In this document: positions 1 through 5,903 of the stretch, piece after piece
Layout of the letters: the number at the start of each line of letters is the position of its first letter
How positions within the stretch are numbered: the first letter of the stretch is position 1
Source: JANOBJ01 sp031411575
GTDB taxonomy: Bacteria > Pseudomonadota > Gammaproteobacteria > Burkholderiales > Burkholderiaceae_C
DNA: 7,100 nucleotides
Assembly (NCBI GenBank): GCA_031411575.1
Contig: JANOBJ010000257.1
Location: forward strand, 1 to 7,100
Reading direction: 5' to 3'
Notes under the pieces: generated by a model
The model's input: the letters and a program-made list of their open reading frames with translations, nothing else
Told to the model about the DNA's origin: nothing
Database searches by the model: none
Made by a program: the position numbers and the translations under genes

Positions 1-1
1 C

Positions 2-1147
2 TTCACCGACGACACCGCAACGCTGACCAAGCTCAAGGGTGAGCCCGCCGTGCTGATCGTGGCGCCGCTGTCGGGCCACTACGCCACCCTGCTGCGCGAC
101 ACGGTGCGCACCATGCTCAAGGACCACAAGGTCTACATCACGGACTGGAAAAACGCGCGCACGGTGCCGCTGGAGCAGGGCGAGTTCCACCTGGACGACT
201 ACGTCAACTACGTGCAGGAGTTCATCCGCCACCTGCAGGGCATCTACGGCAATTGCCACGTCATCAGCGTATGCCAGCCGACCGTGCCGGTGCTGGCGGC
301 GGTGTCATTGATGGCCAGCCGCGGCGAGACCACCCCGCTGACCATGACCATGATGGGCGGCCCGATCGACGCGCGCAAATCGCCCACGGCCGTCAACAAC
401 CTGGCGATGAACAAGAGCTTCGAGTGGTTCGAGAACAACGTGATCTACCGAGTGCCGCAGAACTTCCCGGGCGCGGGCCGCCGCGTCTACCCCGGCTTTT
501 TGCAGCACACGGGTTTCGTCGCGATGAACCCCGATCACCACGCCAAGAGCCACTACGACTACTTCAAGGACCTGATCAAGGGCGACGACGCGGGCGCCGA
601 AGCGCACCGCAAGTTCTACGATGAGTACAACGCCGTGCTCGACATGGACGCCGACTACTACCTGGACACCATCAAGGTGGTGTTCCAGGATTTCGCATTG
701 GTCAACGGCACCTGGGATGTCAAGGGCGTGGACGGCCGCACCGAGCGCGTGCGCCCGCAGGACATCACCACCACGGCGCTGTTCACGGTGGAAGGCGAAC
801 TGGATGATATCTCCGGCTCCGGCCAGACCGAGGCCGCGCACGCCCTGTGCAGCGGCATTGTCCACAAGGAACAAAAGCACCTGGAAGCCAAGGGTGCCGG
901 CCACTACGGCATCTTCAGCGGTCGCCGCTGGCGCGAGATTGTGTACCCGGAAGTCAAAAGCTTCATCGCGGGGCATCACAAGAGCGCGGAAGTGGCGAAA
1001 AAACCTGCCGCCGCTGCGACAACAAACGCCGCGCCTAAGGCCCAGGCTGTTCCCAGGGCGCTGACAGCTCCCAGGAAGCAAGCCGCCTCGAAGGCGCCGG
1101 CCGCCACCCGCAAACCGGTGGCCCGGAAAGCCGCACGGAACCGGTAA
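2..1147 (+). CDS. phaZ: Intracellular polyhydroxyalkanoate depolymerase (PhaZ), 5' end outside window
   Basis: This enzyme degrades stored intracellular PHA (polyhydroxybutyrate and related polymers) at the granule surface, releasing hydroxyacyl units for reuse. The frame is open from base 2 to the TAA at 1145-1147, giving 381 visible residues. About 100 N-terminal residues should lie upstream, judged by the usual family length of a little over 400. A GTG at 50 is an internal valine codon, not a start. The family uses Cys-Asp-His catalysis in an alpha/beta-hydrolase fold. Visible candidates are Cys in VISVCQP (codon 272-274), Asp in VEGELDD (near 803-808) and His in GAGHYGIFSGRRW (codon 902-904). 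Their spacing (177 and 33 residues) is close to what I recall for the Ralstonia enzyme. The last 55 residues (from about 983) are a disordered-looking Ala/Lys/Arg/Pro tail: 20 Ala, 14 Lys or Arg, 6 Pro. The next gene starts 5 bases after the stop. Confidence 0.93.
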   Translation, partial: FTDDTATLTKLKGEPAVLIVAPLSGHYATLLRDTVRTMLKDHKVYITDWKNARTVPLEQGEFHLDDYVNYVQEFIRHLQGIYGNCHVISVCQPTVPVLAAVSLMASRGETTPLTMTMMGGPIDARKSPTAVNNLAMNKSFEWFENNVIYRVPQNFPGAGRRVYPGFLQHTGFVAMNPDHHAKSHYDYFKDLIKGDDAGAEAHRKFYDEYNAVLDMDADYYLDTIKVVFQDFALVNGTWDVKGVDGRTERVRPQDITTTALFTVEGELDDISGSGQTEAAHALCSGIVHKEQKHLEAKGAGHYGIFSGRRWREIVYPEVKSFIAGHHKSAEVAKKPAAAATTNAAPKAQAVPRALTAPRKQAASKAPAATRKPVARKAARNR

Positions 1148-1152
1148 CCGCC

Positions 1153-1812
1153 GTGGCGCCCGACGCCGCCCGCATCCTCGCCGTCCTGCCGCAGACGCAA
1201 TGCACGCGCTGCAGTTACCCGGACTGCGCGGGTTACGCGGCGGCGGTGGCCAGTGGCGAGGCGGGCATCAACCAGTGCCCGCCGGGTGGTCAGGCCGGCA
1301 TCGAGCGGCTGGCGGCGCTCACCGGGCAGCCGGTCGTTCCCCTGAATCCAGTCAACGGCGCCGAAGGCCCGCGCAGCGTAGCCGTGATTGACGAGGCGTG
1401 GTGCATCGGCTGCACCCTGTGCATCACCGCCTGCCCGACCGACGCCATCATGGGTGCCGCCAAGCGGATGCACACCGTGATTGAGCCCTATTGCACCGGC
1501 TGCGAGCTGTGCATTCCGGTCTGCCCGGTCGATTGCATCAGCCTCACGAATGTGACGGGCGCACGCACCGGCTGGGATGCGTGGTCACCGGCGCTGGCCG
1601 ACGAAGCCCGTGAACGCTATAATTTTCATAGCTACAAAGCACGACTCGACAAGGACGAGAACGATAAAAGGCTTGAAAAGAAGGCCGAAGCGAAGCTGGC
1701 TGACCTGGCCGCGCATTCCCGCGAAACCGACCCTCAAGTGCTGGACCGCAAGCGCGCGGTGATCGAGGCTGCGCTGGCGCAGGCCCGCGCCAAGCGCGCG
1801 GTTGGTGGCTGA
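1153..1812 (+). CDS. rnfB: RnfB-family electron-transfer polyferredoxin, soluble form
   Basis: This 219-residue iron-sulfur protein is predicted to pass electrons through three [4Fe-4S] clusters. An RnfB-type N-terminal cluster site has Cys17, Cys20, Cys25 and Cys42 (CxxCxxPxC, then a distant Cys before PPGG). Two classical ferredoxin motifs follow: CIGCTLCITACP (Cys84, 87, 90, 94) and CTGCELCIPVCP (Cys114, 117, 120, 124). Residues from about 155 to the end are a charged Lys/Glu/Arg/Ala-rich, probably helical tail. The hydrophobic N-terminal anchor of true RnfB subunits is absent, so the protein should be cytoplasmic. GTG at 1153 is the only start candidate after the in-frame stop at 1036-1038, and the Shine-Dalgarno match is poor (GGAA 12 bases upstream). 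The 5-base gap after phaZ suggests co-transcription and translational coupling. No other Rnf subunit is in the window, so the redox partner is unknown. It is annotated in many betaproteobacteria as an RnfABCDGE-type B subunit, but its place in a membrane Rnf complex is not supported here. Confidence 0.88.
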   Translation: MAPDAARILAVLPQTQCTRCSYPDCAGYAAAVASGEAGINQCPPGGQAGIERLAALTGQPVVPLNPVNGAEGPRSVAVIDEAWCIGCTLCITACPTDAIMGAAKRMHTVIEPYCTGCELCIPVCPVDCISLTNVTGARTGWDAWSPALADEARERYNFHSYKARLDKDENDKRLEKKAEAKLADLAAHSRETDPQVLDRKRAVIEAALAQARAKRAVGG

Positions 1813-1854
1813 GGCGGTCAAGCCGCTGGTTTGGAACTGGCGGTCAAGCCGCCA
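1813..1854. terminator. Twin hairpin repeat at convergent gene junction, possible bidirectional terminator
   Basis: A 14-base sequence, GGCGGTCAAGCCGC, occurs twice in direct orientation at 1813-1826 and 1839-1852. Each copy folds on itself: GCGG/CCGC around TCAAG at 1814-1826, and a perfect 6-bp stem TGGCGG/CCGCCA around TCAAG at 1838-1854. The pair lies between the stop of the ferredoxin gene and that of the convergent PLP-enzyme gene, and the second hairpin includes the latter's stop codon. The position suits a bidirectional terminator. There is no T-tract on either side, so intrinsic termination is uncertain. Confidence 0.4.
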
Positions 1855-2860
1855 TGTCTACCTGCCCCAGCACCTCGGCCTCGTAGGCGTGCAACGACGG
1901 CAGGCCACCCGTGTGGATGAACAGCACGTTCTCGCCCTTGCGAAAGTAGCCCTCGCGGCTCAGGCCGATCAGGCCAGCCATGATCTTGCCGGTGTACACC
2001 GGGTCGAGCAGGATGCCTTCGGTGCGGGCCAGCAGTTGCACCGCTTCCACCATACGCGCGTTCGGCACTGAATATTTGGGCTGCCAGTAGCCGCCAACGC
2101 TCACCACCGATTCGGGCGCCACCGTCATCTTCAGGCCCAGCAGATCGGCCACCGCCTGGGCTTCGCGCAGGACCAGCGGGTTCTGGTCGGCCGGGTCGCG
2201 GCTGACGCCAATGCCCACGATGGGAATGTCAATGTGGTTGCCCAGAAAGCCGGCCAGCAACCCACCATGTGTGCCTGAGCTGCCCGAGCCCACCACCACA
2301 CGGTCGATGCGCACGCCCTGCTCGAAGAATTGCTGCTGCAACTCCTGCGCGCAGGCCACATAGCCCAGCCCGCCGATGGCATTGGAGCCGCCGCCCGGAA
2401 TGATGTAGGCCTTGCAGTCCTGCGCGGCCAGCTCGTCGGCCACTTGCTGCATGGCGGCGGCCATGTTGCTGCCGCCAGGCACCACGGTGATGGCCTCGAC
2501 GCCCATCAGGCGAAACAGGAAGTTGTTGCCGCTGGCATCCACCCGGTAGCTGCCCGGCACCCGCTCCTCGATCACGAAGCGGCACTTGAGCCCTTCTTTC
2601 ACCGCGGCGGCCAGCGTGATGCGGCAGTGATTGGATTGCGGCGCGCCGCAGGTGATCAACGTGTCGGCGCCCTGGGCCAGCGCGTCAGCCACCAGAAACT
2701 CCAGCTTGCGCGTCTTGTTGCCGCCGGGAAACAGCCCGAGCATGTCGTCGAGCTTGATCCAAACGTTGGGCCCGCCCAGTGCGCGGGTGAAATTGGGCAA
2801 AAACTCCAGCGGCGTGGCACCGTGCGTGTAGCGGCGGCGCGGGAAACGGCTCAGATCCAT
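1844..2860 (-). CDS. dcyD: PLP-dependent D-cysteine desulfhydrase / L-cysteate sulfo-lyase family enzyme
   Basis: This 338-residue full-length fold-type II PLP enzyme belongs to the ACC deaminase/D-cysteine desulfhydrase family. It would convert a small amino acid to a 2-oxo acid and ammonia; D-cysteine would give pyruvate, sulfide and ammonia. Visible features are the PLP lysine in GGNKTRK (Lys49), the QSNH motif (75-78), the phosphate-binding loop GSGSSGTH (191-198), and DPVYTGK with FIHTGG near the C-terminus. From memory of published ACC deaminase work, Glu295 and Leu322 mark true ACC deaminases. The matching residues here appear to be Thr290 (VYTGK) and Thr317 (FIHTGG), which favours D-cysteine desulfhydrase. 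L-cysteate sulfo-lyases (CuyA) are close relatives and cannot be excluded. The ATG at 2858-2860 has a strong AGGAG 8 bases upstream. It is the last gene of the minus-strand block, 77 bases after the epimerase-like gene; that gap shows nothing clear beyond the ribosome binding site. Confidence 0.85.
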   Translation of the reverse strand: MDLSRFPRRRYTHGATPLEFLPNFTRALGGPNVWIKLDDMLGLFPGGNKTRKLEFLVADALAQGADTLITCGAPQSNHCRITLAAAVKEGLKCRFVIEERVPGSYRVDASGNNFLFRLMGVEAITVVPGGSNMAAAMQQVADELAAQDCKAYIIPGGGSNAIGGLGYVACAQELQQQFFEQGVRIDRVVVGSGSSGTHGGLLAGFLGNHIDIPIVGIGVSRDPADQNPLVLREAQAVADLLGLKMTVAPESVVSVGGYWQPKYSVPNARMVEAVQLLARTEGILLDPVYTGKIMAGLIGLSREGYFRKGENVLFIHTGGLPSLHAYEAEVLGQVDMAA

Positions 2861-2868
2861 GGTCGATG

Positions 2869-2873
2869 CTCCT
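2869..2873 (-). promoter_or_regulatory. Ribosome binding site of the PLP-enzyme gene
   Basis: The minus strand reads AGGAG here, 8 bases before the ATG at 2860. This fixes the start and indicates independent, efficient initiation rather than dependence on the upstream gene. Confidence 0.75.
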
Positions 2874-2937
2874 GTGGACGGGTTTGCGCAAGTGGCTGCA
2901 TGGGGCCGCTGCTGCCTGCGGGCTGCGGGCGATGGCG

Positions 2938-3420
2938 TCAGGTCGGCGCTGCCGCCAGCGCCGCGACGGCTTTCACCACCTCCGGCGGCGCCTGCACCAG
3001 TTCGATCAGCACCCCCTCGCCGCCAATCGGCGCTTCCTCATTGCCCTTGGGGTGCACAAAACAGATGTCAAAGCCCGCCGCACCCTTACGGATGCCGCCT
3101 GGCGCAAACCGCACGCCCTGCGCGCCGAGCCACGCCACGGCCTCGGGGAGCCGGTCAATCCACAGGCCCACGTGGTTGAGCGGTGTGGTGTGCACGGCCG
3201 GTTTCTTGTCGGGGTCGATTGGCTGCATCAGATCGACCTCGACCTTGAACGGGCCGACACCGATGGCGCAGATATCTTCGTCCACGTTCTCGCGCTCGCT
3301 CCTGAACGTGCCCGTGACTTCAAGGCCCAGCATGTCGACCCAGAGCGTTTGCAGCCGCATCTTGTCGGGGCCGCCAATGGCGATCTGCTGGATGCCAAGG
3401 ACTTTGAAAGGACGCTGCAT
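2938..3420 (-). CDS. VOC-superfamily protein, probable methylmalonyl-CoA epimerase
   Basis: This 160-residue vicinal-oxygen-chelate protein has two beta-alpha-beta-beta-beta units. Methylmalonyl-CoA epimerase interconverts (S)- and (R)-methylmalonyl-CoA between propionyl-CoA carboxylase and the B12-dependent mutase, which fits its place downstream of pccA. The second half resembles the Propionibacterium epimerase as I recall it: LNHVGLWIDRL with His83, then a FVHPKG stretch, then GVLIELVQ with Glu140; His83 and Glu140 match metal ligands. Two positions deviate. The first-strand ligand His appears to be Gln12 (IQQIAIGG), and the Gln ligand aligns best with Asp63. Asp49 may replace a catalytic Glu. 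The start is the ATG at 3418-3420, preceded by GGAG 6 bases upstream; a GTG at 3438 would add six residues but lacks such a site. Lactoylglutathione lyase is the main alternative name, but the context argues against it. Confidence is high for the fold and moderate for the reaction. Confidence 0.75.
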   Translation of the reverse strand: MQRPFKVLGIQQIAIGGPDKMRLQTLWVDMLGLEVTGTFRSERENVDEDICAIGVGPFKVEVDLMQPIDPDKKPAVHTTPLNHVGLWIDRLPEAVAWLGAQGVRFAPGGIRKGAAGFDICFVHPKGNEEAPIGGEGVLIELVQAPPEVVKAVAALAAAPT

Positions 3421-3426
3421 GGTGTT

Positions 3427-3430
3427 CTCC
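3427..3430 (-). promoter_or_regulatory. Ribosome binding site choosing ATG 3420
   Basis: The minus strand reads GGAG, 6 bases before the ATG at 3420. This supports that start over the in-frame GTG at 3438. Confidence 0.65.
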
Positions 3431-3439
3431 GGCTGCACC

Positions 3440-3523
3440 GAAACGGGGTCAAAGCCCGATTTCGTTCTGTTTCATGGGACTCCGGTCAGATCGTTGTCCT
3501 GAATCGGGATCTGACCCCATTTC
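3440..3523. repeat. REP-like imperfect palindrome between pccA and epimerase-like gene
   Basis: Outer arms 3445-3461 and 3502-3518 pair at 15 of 17 positions, flanked by a further GAAA/TTTC match (3440-3443 with 3520-3523) across one mismatch. A competing perfect 9-bp inverted repeat, GGTCAGATC/GATCTGACC, is nested at 3484-3492 and 3508-3516 with a 15-base loop, so two alternative hairpins can form. The GGGGTCAGATCCC core resembles sequences I recall flanking Y1 (REP-associated) transposases in proteobacteria; this is from memory, and no transposase gene is present here. It fills almost the whole 111-base gap between pccA and the next gene in the direction of transcription, so it could attenuate transcription or stabilise the mRNA end. 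Confidence 0.65.
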
Positions 3524-3531
3524 TTGTTGGC

Positions 3532-5580
3532 TCATGCAAATTCAATAATCGGCTGGTCGACCGTGAGGCTCTCGCCTTTGGCGGCCAGCACCTTGCCCAC
3601 CACGCCATCGGCGGCGGCGAACAGCACGTTTTCCATCTTCATGGCCTCGATCACGGCCACGCGCTCGCCGGCCTGCACCTTCTGGCCGGGCTGCACGGCC
3701 ACGTCCACCAACAGGCCGGGCATGGGCGACAGCACGAAGCGGCTCATGTCGGGCGGCGCCTTGAACGGCATCAGGCGGTGCAACTCGGCCATGCGCGGCG
3801 AGCCGACCAGCGCCTCGATCTGGGTGCCGTTGTGCTGCACTTTCAACGCCAGCGGATTTTTAGGCGTGCCGCGCTCGACCTGGGCGGTGAACGGCTGGCC
3901 ATTGACCGTGCCGCTGATGCGGATGTCGTTCAGGCGTGAAGCGCTATGGATTTCGTAGCTTTTCGAACCCACCTTGACAACCGCCGAACCGGTTTCGCCC
4001 ACAAACTCATCCACATGCACGGGCGTGTAGCTGTGTTTGCCGACTGCGCCCAGCGTGATGACTGCATAGTCCTTGCCCACCTGCACGCCGTAGCCTGGCA
4101 ACTGGCCCGTGATACCCAGCGCGCGTTCGCGGGATTTGCGCCGCACAAAGGCCGCCAGTGCCACCAGAAACTCCGGGTCGGCATGCGGCACATCCTCGGC
4201 ATGAAACCCCTTGCCGTAGTTCTCGGCGATAAAGCCGGTGTTGAAATCCCCCGCCACAAACTTCGGGTGCGCCAGCAGCGCAGCCTGGAACGGGATGTTG
4301 CTGCTGACGCCGCGGATCACAAAGCCGTTGAGCGCGGCGCGCATCATGGCAATGGCCTCGTTGCGGTCTTTGCCATGCACGATCAGCTTGGCGATCATCG
4401 AGTCATAGAACATCGGAATCTCGCCGCCGTCCTGCACGCCGGTGTCCACCCGCACCCCGAAGAGATCCGCAGTATTGGCCTGGAACATGGTCTGCGCGGG
4501 CGTCTGAAAGCGCACCAGCCGGCCGGTGGACGGCAGGAAGTTGCGGAACGGGTCTTCGGCGTTGATGCGGCACTCAATGGCCCAGCCGTTGCGCTTCACT
4601 TCCGCTTGCGTGAGCGGCAGCTGCTCGCCCGCCGCCACGCGGATCATGAGTTCCACCAGGTCGAGGCCGGTGATGCACTCCGTCACCGGGTGCTCCACCT
4701 GCAGCCGCGTGTTCATCTCCAGAAAATAAAAGCTCTGGTCTTTGCCGACCACAAACTCGACCGTGCCCGCGCTCTGGTACTTCACAGCCTTGGCCAGCAG
4801 CACCGCCTGTTCGCCCATTGCCTTGCGCGTGGCCTCGCTGATGAAGGGCGACGGTGCCTCTTCAATCACCTTCTGGTGGCGCCGCTGGATCGAGCATTCA
4901 CGCTCGTTCAGGTAGATCACGTTGCCATGCGCGTCTCCCAGCACCTGGATTTCGATGTGGCGCGGCTCTTCGACAAACTTCTCGATGAACACCCGATCGT
5001 CACCAAAGCTGTTGCGCGCCTCATTGCGACAACTCGTGAAACCCTCGAATGCTTCCTTGTCGTTAAACGCCACGCGCAGGCCCTTGCCGCCGCCGCCCGC
5101 ACTGGCCTTGATCATCACCGGGTAGCCAATGTCTTTGGCGATGGCCACCGCCCGCTCGGCGGTATCGATCGCGTCGTTCACGCCGGGAATGCAATTGACG
5201 CCCGCCTTGCTCGCCAGTTTTTTCGATTCAATCTTGTCGCCCATCGCCGCGATGGAATGGTGCTTGGGGCCGATGAAAACAATGCCCTCTTCCTCCACCC
5301 GCCTGGCAAAGCCCGCGTTTTCGCTCAAAAAGCCATAGCCAGGGTGAACCGCCTGCGCGCCGGTCTGTTTGCAGGCGGCAATGATCTTGTCGGCCAGCAA
5401 ATAGCTCTCACGGCTGGGCGCCGGCCCAATGTGCACGGCCTCGTCGGCCAGTTCCACATGGCGTGCGTCCTTGTCGGCATCGGAATACACCGCCACGGTC
5501 TTGATGCCCATCTTGCGGGCCGTCTGGATGACGCGGCAGGCGATTTCGCCGCGATTGGCGATCAGGATTTTGGTGAACAT
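3532..5580 (-). CDS. pccA: Propionyl-CoA carboxylase biotin-carrying alpha subunit (PccA)
   Basis: This 682-residue subunit carboxylates its own biotin with ATP and bicarbonate, then passes the carboxyl group to PccB to make methylmalonyl-CoA. Biotin carboxylase spans about residues 1-450: MFTKILIANRGEIACRV at the N-terminus, the ATP-grasp glycine loop GGGGKG (162-167), ERECSIQRRHQK from 227, and the catalytic EMNTRLQVEHPVTE block (288-301). A linking domain of the size of the PCC BT domain follows (about 460-610). The biotin carrier domain (about 614-681) has PMPG and EAMKMEN, with biotinyl Lys648 (codon 3637-3639) 34 residues from the end. The start is the ATG at 5578-5580 with GGAG 6 bases upstream; an in-frame extension to 5637 has no family-like sequence. 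Domain order and PccB next door point to propionyl-CoA; methylcrotonyl- or acetyl-CoA carboxylase alpha subunits are less likely. The gene lies 323 bases downstream of pccB, so it may have its own promoter, but none stands out. Confidence 0.95.
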   Translation of the reverse strand: MFTKILIANRGEIACRVIQTARKMGIKTVAVYSDADKDARHVELADEAVHIGPAPSRESYLLADKIIAACKQTGAQAVHPGYGFLSENAGFARRVEEEGIVFIGPKHHSIAAMGDKIESKKLASKAGVNCIPGVNDAIDTAERAVAIAKDIGYPVMIKASAGGGGKGLRVAFNDKEAFEGFTSCRNEARNSFGDDRVFIEKFVEEPRHIEIQVLGDAHGNVIYLNERECSIQRRHQKVIEEAPSPFISEATRKAMGEQAVLLAKAVKYQSAGTVEFVVGKDQSFYFLEMNTRLQVEHPVTECITGLDLVELMIRVAAGEQLPLTQAEVKRNGWAIECRINAEDPFRNFLPSTGRLVRFQTPAQTMFQANTADLFGVRVDTGVQDGGEIPMFYDSMIAKLIVHGKDRNEAIAMMRAALNGFVIRGVSSNIPFQAALLAHPKFVAGDFNTGFIAENYGKGFHAEDVPHADPEFLVALAAFVRRKSRERALGITGQLPGYGVQVGKDYAVITLGAVGKHSYTPVHVDEFVGETGSAVVKVGSKSYEIHSASRLNDIRISGTVNGQPFTAQVERGTPKNPLALKVQHNGTQIEALVGSPRMAELHRLMPFKAPPDMSRFVLSPMPGLLVDVAVQPGQKVQAGERVAVIEAMKMENVLFAAADGVVGKVLAAKGESLTVDQPIIEFA

Positions 5581-5586
5581 GTCAGT

Positions 5587-5590
5587 CTCC
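5587..5590 (-). promoter_or_regulatory. Ribosome binding site of pccA
   Basis: The minus strand reads GGAG, 6 bases before the ATG at 5580. It selects this start over the longer in-frame extension to 5637. Confidence 0.65.
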
Positions 5591-5633
5591 GGTTCGGAAA
5601 TTCTTTTTGCGCGGTTGTTTTGGTTCTGGGCTC

Positions 5634-5725
5634 GCAACGGCCACAGCGTATCTGCCTTCGCTCATGTCCCCCGCGCTGCGCGCTCCCCCTTGACTTCGCT
5701 ACGGCAGACACGCTGCGCCCGTTGC
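5634..5725 (-). repeat. Structured intergenic stem-loop element, copy A
   Basis: Arms 5634-5656 and 5703-5725 form a 23-position stem: 20 Watson-Crick pairs and one mismatch, with two positions that become G-U wobbles only if the minus strand is transcribed. Read on the minus strand, the interior holds AAGTCAAGGGGGAG (5683-5696), a GCGC-GCA-GCGC apical hairpin (5673-5683) and GGGGGACA (5665-5672). A short GTC/GAC pairing (5692-5694 with 5666-5668) closes the purine-rich loop. The sense strand is the same as pccB and pccA, so this copy would be read in sense in a shared transcript. Confidence 0.65.
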
Positions 5726-5768
5726 TGCGAAGGGCTCTCTGTGTGAGCCGGCAAACCACGCCACTTCA

Positions 5769-5868
5769 GGATCAGGCTGCCTGGGTGCTCTGCGCAAGTC
5801 AAGGAGGAGACCGAAGGCGAAGCCGCAGGTCGGGGGACACGGAGCAGAGCACCCGGGCAGCCTGGGCC
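5769..5868 (+). repeat. Structured intergenic stem-loop element, copy B, opposite orientation to A
   Basis: Arms 5773-5793 and 5844-5864 pair over 21 positions, with a single U-G wobble (5782 with 5855) when the + strand is read; two further G-C pairs (5769-5770 with 5867-5868) may extend it. The interior holds AAGTCAAGGAGGAG (5796-5809), an apical stem GACC/GGTC (5809-5812 with 5828-5831) capped by GGC-GAA-GCC, and GGGGGACA (5832-5839). The core matches copy A, while both stems differ in sequence. It ends 35 bases from the pccB stop codon and lies antisense to the carboxylase transcript. Confidence 0.65.
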
Positions 5869-5903
5869 CGCGCGGTGCGGCCCCACACGAGACGCAAGGG
5901 ACA

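Larger units (their letters stand above)
5591..5903. other. Long pccB-pccA intergenic region, no credible gene
   Basis: This gap between two genes of one enzyme is much longer than the others in the block. It contains two related stem-loop elements (5634-5725 and 5769-5868) separated by about 43 bases with no evident structure. Short open frames here have no recognisable protein sequence and run across the stem-loops or the end of pccB. A 50-base AT-richer stretch next to pccA (about 5591-5625) could hold a promoter for pccA, but no well-spaced -35/-10 pair was found. Confidence 0.7.

Noticed and set aside
305..1473. Minus-strand frames of 258 and 165 codons opposite phaZ and the ferredoxin gene
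   Set aside because: The + strand genes have clear catalytic and cluster-binding motifs. The antisense translations are low-complexity Ala/Arg/Val sequences typical of GC-rich shadows.
2861..2937. GC-rich possible hairpin (CCGC/GCGG arms) between the epimerase-like and PLP-enzyme genes
   Set aside because: The arms are short with a long loop in very GC-rich sequence, so chance pairing is likely and there is no T-tract.
2330..3939. Long + strand open frames opposite the PLP enzyme, the epimerase-like gene and the pccA 3' end
   Set aside because: They are shadows of convincing minus-strand genes, cross gene boundaries and repeats, and show no motif or ribosome binding site.
5581..5637. 19-residue N-terminal extension of pccA
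   Set aside because: The biotin carboxylase fold begins at MFTKILIANRG, and GGAG lies 6 bases before that ATG. The extension is polar and unlike family N-termini.
5591..5640. Possible promoter for pccA
   Set aside because: TTGCGA and AAGAAT-like hexamers exist on the minus strand but are about 26 bases apart, too far for a sigma-70 promoter.
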